A DNA stretch of 64,000 nucleotides from Primula veris. Lineage: Eukaryota > Streptophyta > Magnoliopsida > Ericales > Primulaceae. Positions within the stretch are counted from its first letter, which is position 1, and the number at the start of each line of letters is the position of its first letter. The position numbers and the translations under genes are program-made. Positions 22,259 through 34,095 of the stretch are shown piece by piece. Where the stretch lies: positions 5,773,501 through 5,837,500 of the forward strand of contig OY821741.1 of the NCBI GenBank assembly GCA_963682055.1, read 5' to 3'. Below the pieces are notes generated by a model. The model was given only the letters and a program-made list of their open reading frames with translations, did no database searches and had not been told where the DNA came from.

Positions 22259-22950
22259 AAGCAAGGTTGGTATACTTTGATGATGGAGATCTAAACAAGA
22301 AAAAAAGGAAGAAAAATAAATAATAAACCAAACAAAAAATGTTATCCATCTCCATGCAATAATTCCAACACGCATGCAAATATCATTCAAGGTATTTCTC
22401 TAATATTAATCATAAATCTGCTTCTTTTTTTTTGTCCCCTAGGGTTGGGGACAAATTATGATTTATGTGAGGTTTTTGACAGGAGGGGAAAGCTCTTTTT
22501 CCTTGTAGCTAATTAACAGAAACTTGTTTGGAGTTCACGAGATTTTTAATTGTATATAGGATGCCAAAAGACTTAAATCGGTATCTACAGTATGTGAATG
22601 TGTCAAGGACTCAAAATCGTAAAACAAGAATTGAAACTGTAGAATTCACTGATCATCAGGTATTTTGTACTAAATTAATTACCTACAAAGATATCTGCAA
22701 TGAAAAATCTTTTTATTAAGAAAAAAGAAAATCTAAGAATGTGAAGTTAGAATCGACTAACCGATCATACTTACCATCAAAAAGTTTAAATTCCTATTCC
22801 AGGGATAAATGGTTGTTATTTTTGGGGTTTTGTCCCTTTTGTCTTAAAACACAAAAACCTATATTCCAAACTGTAATTGTTGAATTTTGCGGTGAGGATT
22901 CGAAGATGTGAAGAGTAAGACTAGAGTGCCACATATTTTATTACCAGGAT
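22259..22950. other. Upstream region of the F-box relic
   Basis: AT-rich, with no gene that I can support. Short open frames here have no recognisable content. Confidence 0.3.
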
Positions 22951-23960
22951 ATGATGAAAGAAACGCGAAGAAAAATAGCTTTAATTATAAACAAGTTATA
23001 TACAGCCACGGGTAACTCCTCCTTTTACATGCCTGAAGAAATTCTTATTGAGATACTATCAAAATTACCCCTCAAAAGTCTTGCTTGTTTTAGATGTGTT
23101 TTAAAACAATGGCAACATATGATCTCGAACTCAGTCCCAGTAAGAAGCGTCCCTAAACTTTTAATGTTTTCAAAAACGAAACCACATTTGTTCAGTTCAT
23201 ATGACTACAAGACTGGGGTCCAAAGTGCTGTTAGCCCTTTGAAAGAACACTTGTTACATAGTCACAAGGATAAAGCTCATTCAACATGTAACCCTCTGAC
23301 GATATTGGACACTTGAACACTTGTTACTCATTCAAATCGATATTGGTTTCTTTGTGTGGAACCCTCTGACGAATTTCATAAGAGAGGTGCTTACATTTGA
23401 AAAAAATAAAGATTGGCGTCGCAATAAATACCTGGCTGATCTTTGTTGTTGTTCTACCAATGATGAGTACAAGGCTGTGTTAGTAAGGCACACATGGGAT
23501 ATACTTTAGTTTCATGAAAATGTATTTGTGGCCACTTGTGGAACCAATAGTTGGAAAAGGATCAATCGAGAGCCTAATTGTAAGGTAGTACATATGGATC
23601 AGGGGCCGTTTTTCAAAGGTTATAGACATTGGATTTGCAATTATACCTCGGCTATATAGTGATGATATGGAACGTGACTGGACGAACCCGCAGAACCAAG
23701 TAGTTTATTTTGATGCTAGCAAGGATGAGTTCATTGAAATAACAATGCCACAACCTAATTAAGAAGGGTGGTAGAGATGCCATTGTTAGTTTAGGAGTTT
23801 TCGATGAGTGCCTTTATATGACTCGTCGGGAAGATCCAGAATTTTCTTGGAGAAGGTATATAGTTTTTGCTGTTGAAGGAATATGGAAATGGGAATTTAT
23901 GGAATGTTATGTTTGTTATTTCTATGGTAATATTTTTAGTTTTGATTAGCTCTATAAATA
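22951..23960 (+). pseudogene. F-box protein gene, interrupted
   Basis: The first 121 codons contain an F-box (MPEEILIEILSKLPLKSLAC, then FRCVLKQW). The frame ends at a stop at 23314-23316. F-box-associated sequence then resumes in another frame (GFFVWNPLTNFIREVL, later VATCGTNSWK, YFDASKDEFIEI, DECLYMTRREDPEF, GIWKWEF) with further stops. Intact proteins of this type are about 350-420 residues and act as substrate receptors of SCF ubiquitin ligases. The N-terminal F-box fragment alone could still be made. The 3' half from about 23525 is repeated at 3682-4090, so this locus was already next to the WAK block when block A/B duplicated. Confidence 0.8.
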
Positions 23961-24114
23961 TGATGTTATTACACATGAGTTTGAGATAAACGGATAACAA
24001 AATTCACAGCTAGTCCTATTTGTTTCTGAGATAAGCAGGCAACACATGAGTTTGAGATAAGCTAGGGCAACAAACTGCACTAATATTTCTACTAGTTTGC
24101 CGTTTGATTTTTGT

Positions 24115-24300
24115 TTTTTTGAGAGGTGTTAGCGAGTTCATGTTTTGTTGGAGTTGTGGTGGTGTTATATACTTTAACATACTTCCGATATTACGAGGGA
24201 AAGCTTTAGTTTTATAAAATAATTATCAAATTTTGTCCTAGCTTTTAATAAATTGATTTTAGTTGCTTCAGTTTATTAGAGTTGATTGATTTTGTATCAC
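24115..24300 (-). repeat. PPR 5'-end module, copy 7
   Basis: Twin of 4262-4455 in the duplicated block B, with the same start-codon end 'gagaggtgttagcgagttcat'. Confidence 0.55.
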
Positions 24301-24364
24301 ATCAGCCCATAAGCATTGATCACGTTCATTTGCTTAACACTAATTTACTTAACATGTCATCTAA

Positions 24365-24720
24365 TATATTAATACTATTAATCGTTACCTACGCATTGCA
24401 TGTGCGACGCATAATATATATATATATGATCCGGATAAATAAATTTTTAAAAAGTATATTGATTGAATAAATATATTAAATTAGAAATCATGAGTAATAT
24501 AACGTTCTTGTTATACAAAATTCACGTAAAACGATTTTGTTTGATATATTATTATAATTTTTTTGAAAAAATAATGATTTTTGTTTGTTTTTTATATTTT
24601 GAATTGAATAAATGTAAATGATTAATTAGTAAAGGAGAGTGAGGGTATTTCCGAAAAAAATTGGCAAAATTAGGTAGGCTCATTTCTTTTGAGTTGACTT
24701 ATTATAATAGAATGACATGA
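24365..24720. repeat. AT-rich dispersed repeat, block B copy
   Basis: Twin of 4500-4860, with 'cgcattgcatgtgcgacgc' at one end and 'attataatagaatgacatg' at the other. A short (AT)n run at 24414-24425 is longer here than in block A. Confidence 0.4.
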
Positions 24721-24724
24721 GAGA

Positions 24725-24930
24725 AACTTTTATTTCTATAATCTTAGTTTTTAAAAACAAAATTACAGTAACGACCCTATTTTTAAGAAAATTAATAGCA
24801 TGTCATCAAAATTTGAGGTTTTGGGTCTTTGAGAGAAGTAAGTGAGTTCACATTTTTTTGGAAGATGACATTTCATTTTAACTAATTAATTAGTTTGTTT
24901 AACTTGATTGGTTTTGTACCATGTTAACAA
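24725..24930 (-). repeat. PPR 5'-end module, copy 8
   Basis: Twin of 4862-5075 in block B. Confidence 0.5.
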
Positions 24931-25416
24931 AAGGGATGCGCGATTGTTGAGGATTTGAGGAGGGATGTGCGATTGTTAAAATTGTTGAAACCGAATGTAA
25001 CAAATCAATAATATGGATCTATTTATACGATTCGTTATAGACGGATACGTTCATTCCTGGTTATTAATTAACATTATGTTTTTTCCACGACTGTCGGACT
25101 GTTATGTTTTCCCCAAAACTTTAGGAAACCTACTCTTATGTTTTCAGGCAAAGTTTCATTTGCATTATGTCAGTATAGCAGGCAACATTTTGTCCATAAG
25201 TTGTTTTTCAATTGAAGATCCATCCTATAAATCATAAAATTACTTGTGTAAAAGTAAATCACCTTAGCAACACAGTCGATTTATCAGGAATTACAATTAT
25301 TTATGCGACTATGAGTTTAGCTAAGAAGTAATCCTGGTTTCGTCGCTGATGGTAATATAGCAAATTATGTAAATAGATAGTACACATGATGAATAATTGC
25401 TGAAGAAACAATATTA

Positions 25417-28400
25417 TCAATCTCGGGACCAACTCAGAAAGGATGTTGATGAAGTTATCCCTAACTCGCCATAAACCTCAGTTGTTGGATATTCAATCTC
25501 TTGGGGGTTTTGTCTTGTAGAGGAATCCATTTTTGGCAATTTACTTTCCAATTCAACTAAAACATCCCTCATAGTTGGCCTTTGTCTACCATTTAGGTTC
25601 AAACATCTCAAAGCAAGGTTTGCCACAGCCGAAATCTCAACTTTCTCGCCCTCTTTCGCAACCCTCGGATCTAGAATATCAAACAAACGGTTCTCCTCCA
25701 TTTTTAACATAAAATAACCCGCTAAACCCCTCCATTCTTCAGTTATTAATGATGAAATTGGTTTCAGTCCAGTTAATAGTTCAACTAGTACTACCCCAAA
25801 GCTATAAACGTCGCTTTTCTCCGTGAATTGGCTTGATTAAAAGTACTCGGGATCCAAGTAACCAAATGTACCCTTGACAGCAGTTGTCAAATGAGTCTGT
25901 TCGACGGATATTGATCTTGAAGTGCCAAAATCGGAAACTTTCGCTCTATATTTCTCATCCAAAAGAATATTTGTCGACTTAATATCTCTATGATAAATTG
26001 GCATTGAGGCGGCTGAGTGTAGATAGGATAGAGCTCCCGCTACCTCACTAGCTATACGTAAGCGCAGTTCCCAAGAAAGAGGAAACTCTTCGATTTGGTT
26101 GTGTATGTAATGATATAAGGTGCCATTGGGGATATATTCGTATACCAACATAGGAACTTGGGTCTCCAAACAACATCCAAGCAGCATAACTATATTCCGA
26201 TGGTTTATTTTGGATAGAATGACAACCTCGTTTATGAAACCATCGAGTTGCCCTTCGTCGACTATTTTAGCCTTTTTAACCGCTACGATTTTTCCATCTG
26301 TTAACATGCCTTTGTACACGGTTCCTTGGCCACCTTGACCTAGAACACGGTTAATATTGTAGTTTTCCGTAGCCTTTTCCAACTCTTTGGAGGTGAACAA
26401 CTTGGTCGCCTCGAAATTACCTTTATCTGATGATATTTGTTGTTGTAATAGTAACCCACCATTTCGTCTAAAAAACTTCTCTTTCTGTTTGGCTTGTTTC
26501 CTTCGTCTTGCTAGTTTCCGTAGCCGCCAACAACCAATGAGCAAAAACAACATTCCGAGTCCTGTGCCAGCAACTGTAAAACAACGAAATTTCAAAGTTT
26601 CATTTTTAAGTTCTTAAATCTGAATTATGAGCTATCAGTAATTAATTAAGAAGAAATATCGTTACAGTTTTGGGATCCGGATTACTGTTATAGGACCTTG
26701 TTCTATTGCAGCTCTTAATAAGGTCGCTTTTTTCGCCTTTATATTTAAAGGTTGAACGAAATTTGGTTGACCAGCTTATAAGCTAAAGTTATTCTGGTTT
26801 TCTAGCCTTGAAAATCTTAGAAGCTTTCAGCTGGGTGACCAAATTTTCTTTTTTGGAATATAAGAAAAGCTAACTTATTTGATTTAAAGCTAAAACCAAG
26901 CAAGCTATAACTTCATGAAGTTTTTCATTTCATTCCAAGTGTTTCGACACAAAAAAAAAACTATAAAATGGATTTTCCATTTTTGATCAAGTTGTAATTT
27001 CTCTGAAAATCATTAGAAAACCTAAGCATGGCCATGATTTCATATACTATATGTCCATTAAAGAACTAAATAACAACAATATATGTCTTGGATTGTAACT
27101 CTTGTGTCGTCCTTAGATTTGGTTAGTTGATTGATCTACTTAGTTCTAGTTTGTTAATACTTAAATACTCCAATTGAAATTTCCTTCCATAATTTAAAAC
27201 ACAACTTTGGGCTTGTCTTATATTCAAAGGGAACTCATAAAAGGGGCTCATTTTCAAGCAAAGTGGATGATAGTCGAAAATCATTTAATAAAAACTGCAT
27301 GACAACAGAAGCAGAATTAAACGGAAAACGGAAAGCAGAATTAAACGGAAAACGGAAAACGGAAATCATTCTAATGATCAACTTTTTAATTAAACATGTA
27401 AAGCTTCGAAAAGAACTTACCCAGAAACACCAAATTTAAAGTTTGTTTGGTATGTTTGGTATGTTTGGTATGTTTGGTATGTTTGGTACAATTAACATCA
27501 TTATCGAAATCGTATCCAGCTTTACAGTGGCAGTCAAAGCCCCCTTCTAAATTTTGACAGTATCCGTGCTCACCACAAAAGTTCCAATTTGGATCGGCAC
27601 ATTCATCAATATCTGCCATGTCCAATAATAACAAATATAAGGGAAAACTCCTACAACAACTCATAAAACTGAAAATTATAGTTCAACAAGTAACGAAAGA
27701 CGCACTAAATCTTTAGTGCAGACATCTAATTTTCCTCACTGAAATCATTGTGCTCTAGAGAAATTTAAACAAGATTAGTATCTAGTTAAGGCTTTCTTGG
27801 TGTTTTGACCTTTCAACATATTCACTAATTAGTCTATGGTCAAGAATGTTGGTGATGAACACTTTTGGGACCAAATATATATATGAATGTTTTAAATAGC
27901 GTTATCGTTAGCATTATGTTTTTTTGAAAAAAACGCTAAATGCGCAAATAGCGTTGCTACATACCGCTTTACGGTGTACTTTTTTTTTTGCCTAAATACA
28001 TAAATATAACATTAAATTCAGAACATCTAATAAAAATTTAAAAAATATTGGACTGCACCCGCTATAGCGTAAATAGCGTCCACTATAGCGCGCTATAGCG
28101 TAAATAACGCCCCTATAGCGCGAATTTAGCGTTTTTCCATCCAAATAGCGGTTTATCATATCGTTTTTGGGTCAAAAAACGCTATTTCGCGAAATATAAC
28201 GCAATATAGCGTGTTTTTTAAAACAATGGTTGGAATCATACTTTTGATATACATTTTGAATAATAGAACATGGCTCTACAGTTGCCAGTCTTTACATTAT
28301 TAAAATGATAAAATCATACCTTCACATCCATCGGGAAGATATGGGTTTCCCTCAAACCCGTTTCCACAAAAACATCCATTATAGTCACAGTAAGTGCTGG

Positions 28401-29143
28401 CAGTGTTTTTTTATTAAAAATGTTATATTTTCATTATCAATAAGCCACCCCAAAATTGTTGGAACATGTGTGATCTTCTCCAAAGCTGTAAAATCAGGTT
28501 CTGTAATATTGGCGACCACCCATTCTTGATCTGCGACAAACATTTTCATACAGCTTTTATCCTTTTCATTACCATTTTTGTTGATCTTCTCCATAGACGC
28601 GTTGATATACTTTAGCGAGTATGGGAGTGTGGTCTTGCAACAGTTAATACCATCACAACCCATGGTTATACTATCGTCACAAATAGACATACATCCAGAA
28701 ACCACGTTTCCACTGTCCGTTAATTTGGCAAAATTGTTACAACTTGTTGAGACGAAGATATTTTCAAAAGCAGAGAAAGAAAAGGGTGAAAGCGGAATTT
28801 CAGACAGGTTAGCAGGCGGACTGGTGACGATGTTGGAACAACCTGAAGAGATTACGGGATTATTGATATGAATTTCATTACCCAACGCAATTTTTAAGAC
28901 TTCAAGGTTCGTGTTTCTAAGAAAAGGCTTTGGTGGGCTAAAGGTATGGTTGCAAGTTATTGCAAAACCGTCGTGAATGGAGCAATTCAAGCCGATACCA
29001 AAAGGATAGGGAATAGTAACATTTCCACATTTCTCTATACAACCTTTCTTTGCTAAAATTGGTGCCCCTAAAAACGGTTTGATCATACACAAGACAAAGA
29101 GTAGAAGCAACATAATTATTATTTTTATATAAATCTCTTGCAA
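25417..29143 (-). pseudogene. WAK-like copy B, two disabling lesions
   Basis: Same three-exon layout as A: 28320-29143, 27421-27612 and 25417-26573, all with conserved GT-AG borders. Exon 1 has one extra T in a T run at about 28405-28411 (seven versus six in A), which shifts the frame after NITFLIKK and ends it before the EGF-like end. Exon 3 has TAA at about 25838-25840 where A has CAG and D has CAA (the YFQSS position), cutting the kinase just after the DPEYF activation-loop motif. The rest of the kinase is open to the normal stop, and HRD and DFG are kept. Exon 2 is in frame and carries five more codons than A, in a KHT repeat. Identity to A is very high, so the loss is recent. A transcript could still make a truncated ectodomain. 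Confidence 0.87.
27888..28225. repeat. CGCTATAGCG-rich element in intron 1 of WAK B
   Basis: Duplicate of 8319-8780 with some indels. It shows 'gaaaaaaacgctaaatgcgcaaatagcg' near its left end, text that A lost. It lies wholly within intron 1. Confidence 0.55.
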
Positions 29144-30056
29144 ATATTTCTCTCAAAACTGTGAAAGTATGTTCTACTTGATATAGCAAACACTTATACA
29201 AGAAATATTTCTTTGAATTATTAGATATTTTGTGGTTGATAATCAGCTAGACGAGATATCAAGACTTATACTTTTCAAAGAAAATTATGTCTTTCCGATC
29301 ATCTGTGGGTCTGTTTTCTTTAAGGCATTTAATTTACTGAAGCCTTTTTCTATTATGTGTATATTTTTATATAACAAACTAAAATTCAAAAAAAAAAAAA
29401 AAAAACTAAAATTCACAACGTAAGGTCCTATATTTTGATCAAATTTCAATGTTTTCCTCTCTTTTTTTTAAGTAAAGGAGTTTAAGTTTATGTAAATAAG
29501 TCACTTCTGATTCAGAATCTTACAACTTTGTGAAAAGTTTAGCATATCGATTTGCAGAACGGTTGCCAATGAGACAAGATAATAAACTAAGGATTGTTAT
29601 TTTGTACTACTACTTTCTACGTATCTATTTACTCGTTTCCTGATCAAATATTAAAGACTACATTTACAAATTATAATTTCAATTTAAGTTGGATCATATT
29701 GAGTAATTATTATCAACTCTAAAATAAAATATGTGAGTGCATTAAGAACTGCATAGAATTTGAATCCCTAATTATTAACACCAACATTAAATGGTACGTA
29801 TGATGTATATATTTGTTAATTACTTAAAATACAAATTACAATTTAATTAATTAAAAACTAATTACTCAACATAATAAAAACCTAAATAGAAATATAGAAC
29901 TCTAGACAAGCATACCCTAAACTTAGATACAATTTAAATAAAAACAAAAACCCAAATAAAAATATAAAACCCTAGTTAGTACTAACCTAAACTAAATTAT
30001 TAATTAAAAAATTTACGTATAGTATTACTAATATATATATATGTGTGTGTATAATA
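29144..30056. other. Upstream region of WAK B
   Basis: Matches 9653-10560 closely. Diverges near 30013, where A has its minisatellite and B has a short (TA)n(TG)n run. No gene is seen. Confidence 0.4.
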
Positions 30057-30830
30057 TTTGCATTATGTCAGAATCAGGAAACTTTTCTGCATAAGTTATA
30101 TTTCAAATTTTTAGCTAAAGATTTATCGTCTAAACTCTAAACAAATAAACCTATTTATGTAAAAGTACATCACCTTAGGAACACGGTCGATTTCTCAGGA
30201 ACTTAGTACAATTATTTATGCAATCGAGCTTGATTGTCAAGAGACAATTTTCTTTCAATCCTGATTAGTAGAATTAAAAGTGGTTCTCGTCCCAGAAATA
30301 AAACACAAAAACAAGAAATAGATGAGTTTTGTTTTTGAAGCATAAATAGATGAGTTTGATTAGTCAAAAATTATCATATCAATAGAAATATGTATGCGTT
30401 TACTTTTTGTTTTTTTAGCAAAAAGACGTTTACTTGCAGTAGCTATCAACTTGTGGACCAAAAAATTCATTTCCTCACTATGTATACTAACCATATTTCA
30501 GCAAAAATTTAATTTGCATTATGTCAGAATCAGGAAACTTTTCTGCATAAGTTATATTTCAAATTTTCAGCTAAAGATTTATCGTCTAAACTCTAAACAA
30601 ATAAACCTATTTATGTAAAAGTACATCACCTTAGTAACACGGTCGATTTCTCAGGAACTTATTACAATTATTTATGCAATCGAGCTTGATTGTCAAGAGA
30701 CAATTTTCTTTCAATCCTGATTAGTAGAATTAAAAGTGGTTCTCGTCCCAGAAATAAAACACAAAAACAAGAAATAGATGAGTTTTTTTTTTGAAGCATA
30801 AATAGATGAGTTTGATTAGTCAAAAATAAT
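30057..30830. repeat. Repeated WAK 3'-tail units without genes
   Basis: Two successive copies of the WAK 3' flank, with 'tttgcattatgtcagaatcagg' at about 30057 and 30513, a period of about 456 bp. Each runs through 'acggtcgatttctcagg' and ends 'aaatagatgagtttgattagtc'. A third unit lies at 41634-42089. No kinase sequence is attached. They look like remnants of unequal crossing-over in the WAK array. Confidence 0.65.
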
Positions 30831-31019
30831 CATATCAATAGAATATGTAGGCGTTTACTGTTGGTTTTGGTACTATTTCGAATACGATTAAAGAAAGGAC
30901 AATAAAATAAAGAAGACATGAACGCAATGGAAATAACAATTTTATTTCTCACAATTGGAATACAAATTACAATTCCTGACTCAACAAGAAAATAAAATTG
31001 CTGGACTGTTATAAGGAAA

Positions 31020-31240
31020 CTGCCGGACTGGTTTAACACATAAACTGCCGGACTGGTTTTATATAAACTGCCGGACTGGTTTTAACAAACTGCCGGACTG
31101 GTTTTAAATAAAACTGCCGGACTGGTTTTAAATAAAAGAAACTGCCGCACTGGTTTTACAAACTGCCGGACTGGTTTTTAACAAATAAAAAACTGCCGGA
31201 CTGGTTTTTAACAAATAAAAAACTGCCGGACTGGTTTTTT
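31020..31240. repeat. Minisatellite with ACTGCCGGACTGG core
   Basis: Nine copies of a 'ctgccggactggttt' core, one with a G-to-C change, separated by variable A/T-rich spacers of about 5 to 17 bp. It lies in the downstream part of the solo LTR. Confidence 0.85.
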
Positions 31241-31643
31241 GTAAAAGCTGGAAATTACAGAACTGAAAAGTAAATTACAGAATTGAAAGACTGAAAGTAA
31301 ACAGTACTGAAAAGTAAATACAGAAAAGAAACAGTACAGGAAAAATAAATTACAGAAAAGAAATATACAGAATGTAAAGGACTGAAAAATAAATAACAGA
31401 AATAAAAATAAGAGGCAACTGCTGAGCAGTTTCCCTTAAACAATATTTCCCGAACCACCTTTAAAGGTTTCTGGTTTCGGGACTTTGTTCCCAAGGTACA
31501 ACTTATATCTCAGAGTGGCTCGTATGGAAACCGGCACCGAACCACAGGTCGAGCTGTTGGTGGTGCGGTTCTCTCTCTCTATATGATGCTTATGCTGTGA
31601 GTTGTGTGTTTGAAGGTGTTCTGAAATGAGAGGGGGGTAGCTG

Positions 31644-31652
31644 CCTTTTATA
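31644..31652 (-). promoter_or_regulatory. TATA box, LTR promoter 1
   Basis: TATAAAAGG on the minus strand, followed by CA-rich leader-like sequence (ACACACAACTCACAGC). Confidence 0.6.
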
Positions 31653-32032
31653 GGCTCTACTGAAACCGCAGCCATAAATGTTGGTCATCAATTCTGGGAG
31701 TTACACCCCCAGAATCCGCTCACTTAATTCCTGAAACCGCAGCATTTAATTTCATTCATTGCTAACGTTTCTCTTTGCTGGAAACTCTAGGGACTCCTTT
31801 TGTATTTTATACAAAACTCCCTATTCGGGTTTGGACCCACCGAGACCCGAGACCCGAGACACGCCCCAAATCCCAAATCCTAAGGTACAACTTATATCTC
31901 AGAGTGGCTCGTATGGAAACCGGCACCGAACCACAGGTCGAGCTGTTGGTGGTGCGGTTCTCTCTCTCTATATGATGCTTATGCTGTGAGTTGTGTGTTT
32001 GAAGGTGTTCTGAAATGAGAGGGGGATAGCTG

Positions 32033-32041
32033 CCTTTTATA
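32033..32041 (-). promoter_or_regulatory. TATA box, LTR promoter 2
   Basis: Second TATAAAAGG on the minus strand, exactly 389 bp from the first and inside the second tandem copy. Confidence 0.6.
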
Positions 32042-32693
32042 GGCTCTACTGAAACCGCAGCCATAAATGTTGGTCATCAATTCTGGGAGTTACACCCCCA
32101 GAATCCGCTCACTTAATTCCTGAAACCGCAGCATTTAATTTCATTCATTGCTAACGTTTCTCTTTGCTGGAAACTCTAGGGACTCCTTTTGTATTTTATA
32201 CAAAACTCCCTATTCGGGTTTGGACCCACCGAGACCCGAGACCCGAGACACGCCCCAAAGCCCAAAGCCCAAAGCCCGCGCCCGCGCCCGAGACACGAGC
32301 GAGCGCGCGTGTGTGGTACACACTAATACTCTTAGGTGTATGTGGACATGTTAGTTTAATAACTACATGGGTTGGTATGGTATATATATTTTAAAATTTA
32401 CTCTCAATCTTCCAATATGGGATTATACTAAATGGTTTTCCATTACCATTTCGGTTTTCCAGATTTTCCAGATTTGAGCTTTCGAGGTACGAACTTTGAA
32501 GCCACTTTGTATTCACACACATTCTCCAAATAGGTCATGCGATATACCGTTGCGAAGCTCGTCACACGGGCTACTCAACCACGTTGAGTATGGTATAAAC
32601 AACTTAGCGCTGTCGCATGTAAAAATGACCCGAAGTTGGTCCAGCGACCATTCGGAAACACCCATGTTTTTCACATGTTTTTCCAACATTTAC

Positions 32694-33480
32694 TTTTTGT
32701 GTTTTGGCAAGAAGACGTTTACTTGCAGTAGCTATCAGTTGTAGACAGAAACATTCATTTCTTAACTACCTTATACTACTATTCATTTAGGAAAAATTAT
32801 TGTTAACAACACCGCGTATATTGTTGGTTAAAAAACTGTACACACAGCTTTCGATATTAACAATTTGCATACACACTTATATGATTTTGTGCAATCAACA
32901 TACTCCGTGTAACTTATGTTAAAAGTTATTTAACGGAAATGCGGTCATATGCGAAAACATGTACAAAATTCAGGGGTAAAACAGTCAATATTTCACGTAT
33001 TAAATTAATTTGAATTATCATTCTATTATAATAATTCAAAACAAGTCAAATGACTCTGTCAAATTTAGCCATTTTTTTTAAAAAATAAACCTATATTTTT
33101 TATTAACTACCATATTAACTAATTTCATAAAAAATGAAAAATAAAAACTAATTACACTATTACCAAGTCAAATGTCTTTCCGATCATTTGTGGGTCTTTT
33201 TTTCTGTAAGGCATCTAAATTACTGAAGACTTTTTCTATTATGTGTATACAAATTGAATATTTCCATGTATTTATTTTTCTATCAAGAAACTAAAAGTCA
33301 TGACATAAGGTCCTACATTTTGATCAAACTTTATGGCAAAGTTCAAGTTTGTGTAATACAAGTCATTCATAATCTAGAATCTTACAACTTTGTGAAAAGT
33401 TTAGTATATCGATATGCAGAATAGTTGTTAACAAGACTACATATATAGGATTATATAAAGGTATATTGATCCGTATATAC
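32694..33480. pseudogene. Gene-less WAK block (flanks only)
   Basis: 32694-33165 matches the left flank and the first part of the Mutator-like element of block C (from 11150). 33170-33430 matches the WAK C upstream region (from about 14806). About 3.2 kb present in C, including the rest of the transposon and the entire WAK gene, is absent between them. At 33415-33430 it reads 'gcagaatagttgttaac', the unoccupied form of the LINE insertion site. Confidence 0.75.
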
Positions 33481-33989
33481 TGTTATACCATGGTAATAGG
33501 TGAATCAAGTCATTGAACATTTCACAATAATAATTTGATCAAAGTTGCTTGTATATATACCTTCTCATTGTTCAGGTCGAAACCGTTCTTTTGTTAGCAA
33601 TACCAGTAAAAGATCCGATTTTCTCTTAATATGAGGGTGCTTGAGTCCTTATAATCTCAGTTTGTTTGTTTCATTAATATATGAATCAATTAATAATTTA
33701 TTTTATTATTTCATTATTCACAAACGAATTTTGGTTTACACCGAAATATTTGCAAAGATCTTTATGCATATTTTGGAGCTTTGAAAACGTAATAAATGAA
33801 AAAAAAATCATAATGAATTATTTTTTCGTTTATGATACAAAAATGATCAATAGAATTATTTTTTCGTTTATACAAAATGATCAGTAAAACGAGCTATTGT
33901 GTTGTTTTTAACTTTTAAAGTGTGCTAACATAATTAACATAAATTCTATGACTATTTAATGTTATGTTGTTATATTTATAGATAAACAA
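33481..33989. other. AT-rich intergenic sequence
   Basis: No gene or repeat edge that I can support. Short open frames are AT-rich and featureless. Confidence 0.3.
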
Positions 33990-34095
33990 AAAATTACACC
34001 GTAAAGCGCTATGTTGCTACGCTATTTGCGTTTTTAGCGTAGCTCTCGAAAAAACGATACCCTATCGATAACGCCATTTAAAACATTGACCCTTT
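33990..34095. repeat. Inverted partial copy of the CGCTATAGCG element
   Basis: Read on the minus strand it begins 'gttttaaatggcgttatcg' and continues 'aaaaacgcaaatagcgtagc', matching the start of the element at 27888. Only the first about 105 bp are present. Confidence 0.6.

Larger units (their letters stand above)
31493..32270. repeat. 389-bp tandem duplication inside the solo LTR
   Basis: The segment starting 'aaggtacaacttatatctc' at 31493 is repeated from 31882 with only a few differences, such as an extra G in a G run. It includes the TATA box and the presumed transcription start region, so the LTR has two promoters in tandem. Confidence 0.85.
30859..32688 (-). mobile_element. Solo LTR, 1830 bp, with 5-bp target duplication
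   Basis: Ends TGTTGG and CCAACA, flanked by TTTAC on both sides (30854-30858 and 32689-32693). The unoccupied sequence 'gcgtttactttttg' is seen at 11148-11160 and 41670-41685. Minus orientation is inferred from two TATAAAAGG boxes and from an AATAAA-type signal near the left end on that strand. It has no internal domain, so it is a solo LTR left by LTR-LTR recombination. The family is uncertain; long Gypsy LTRs are the likeliest. Confidence 0.8.

Noticed and set aside
25838..25840. WAK B stop codon as a double CHG-methylation deamination (CAG to TAA)
   Set aside because: Copy D has CAA at this site, so a single C-to-T change explains TAA more simply.
31436..32064. Two similar short minus-strand proteins as a duplicated gene
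   Set aside because: They are the same leader-region frame in the two copies of the 389-bp LTR duplication and have no recognisable domain.
30859..32688. Endogenous pararetrovirus regulatory region (TATA box, leader, short ORFs)
   Set aside because: Perfect 5-bp target duplication, TG...CA ends and absence of any viral gene fit a solo LTR better.
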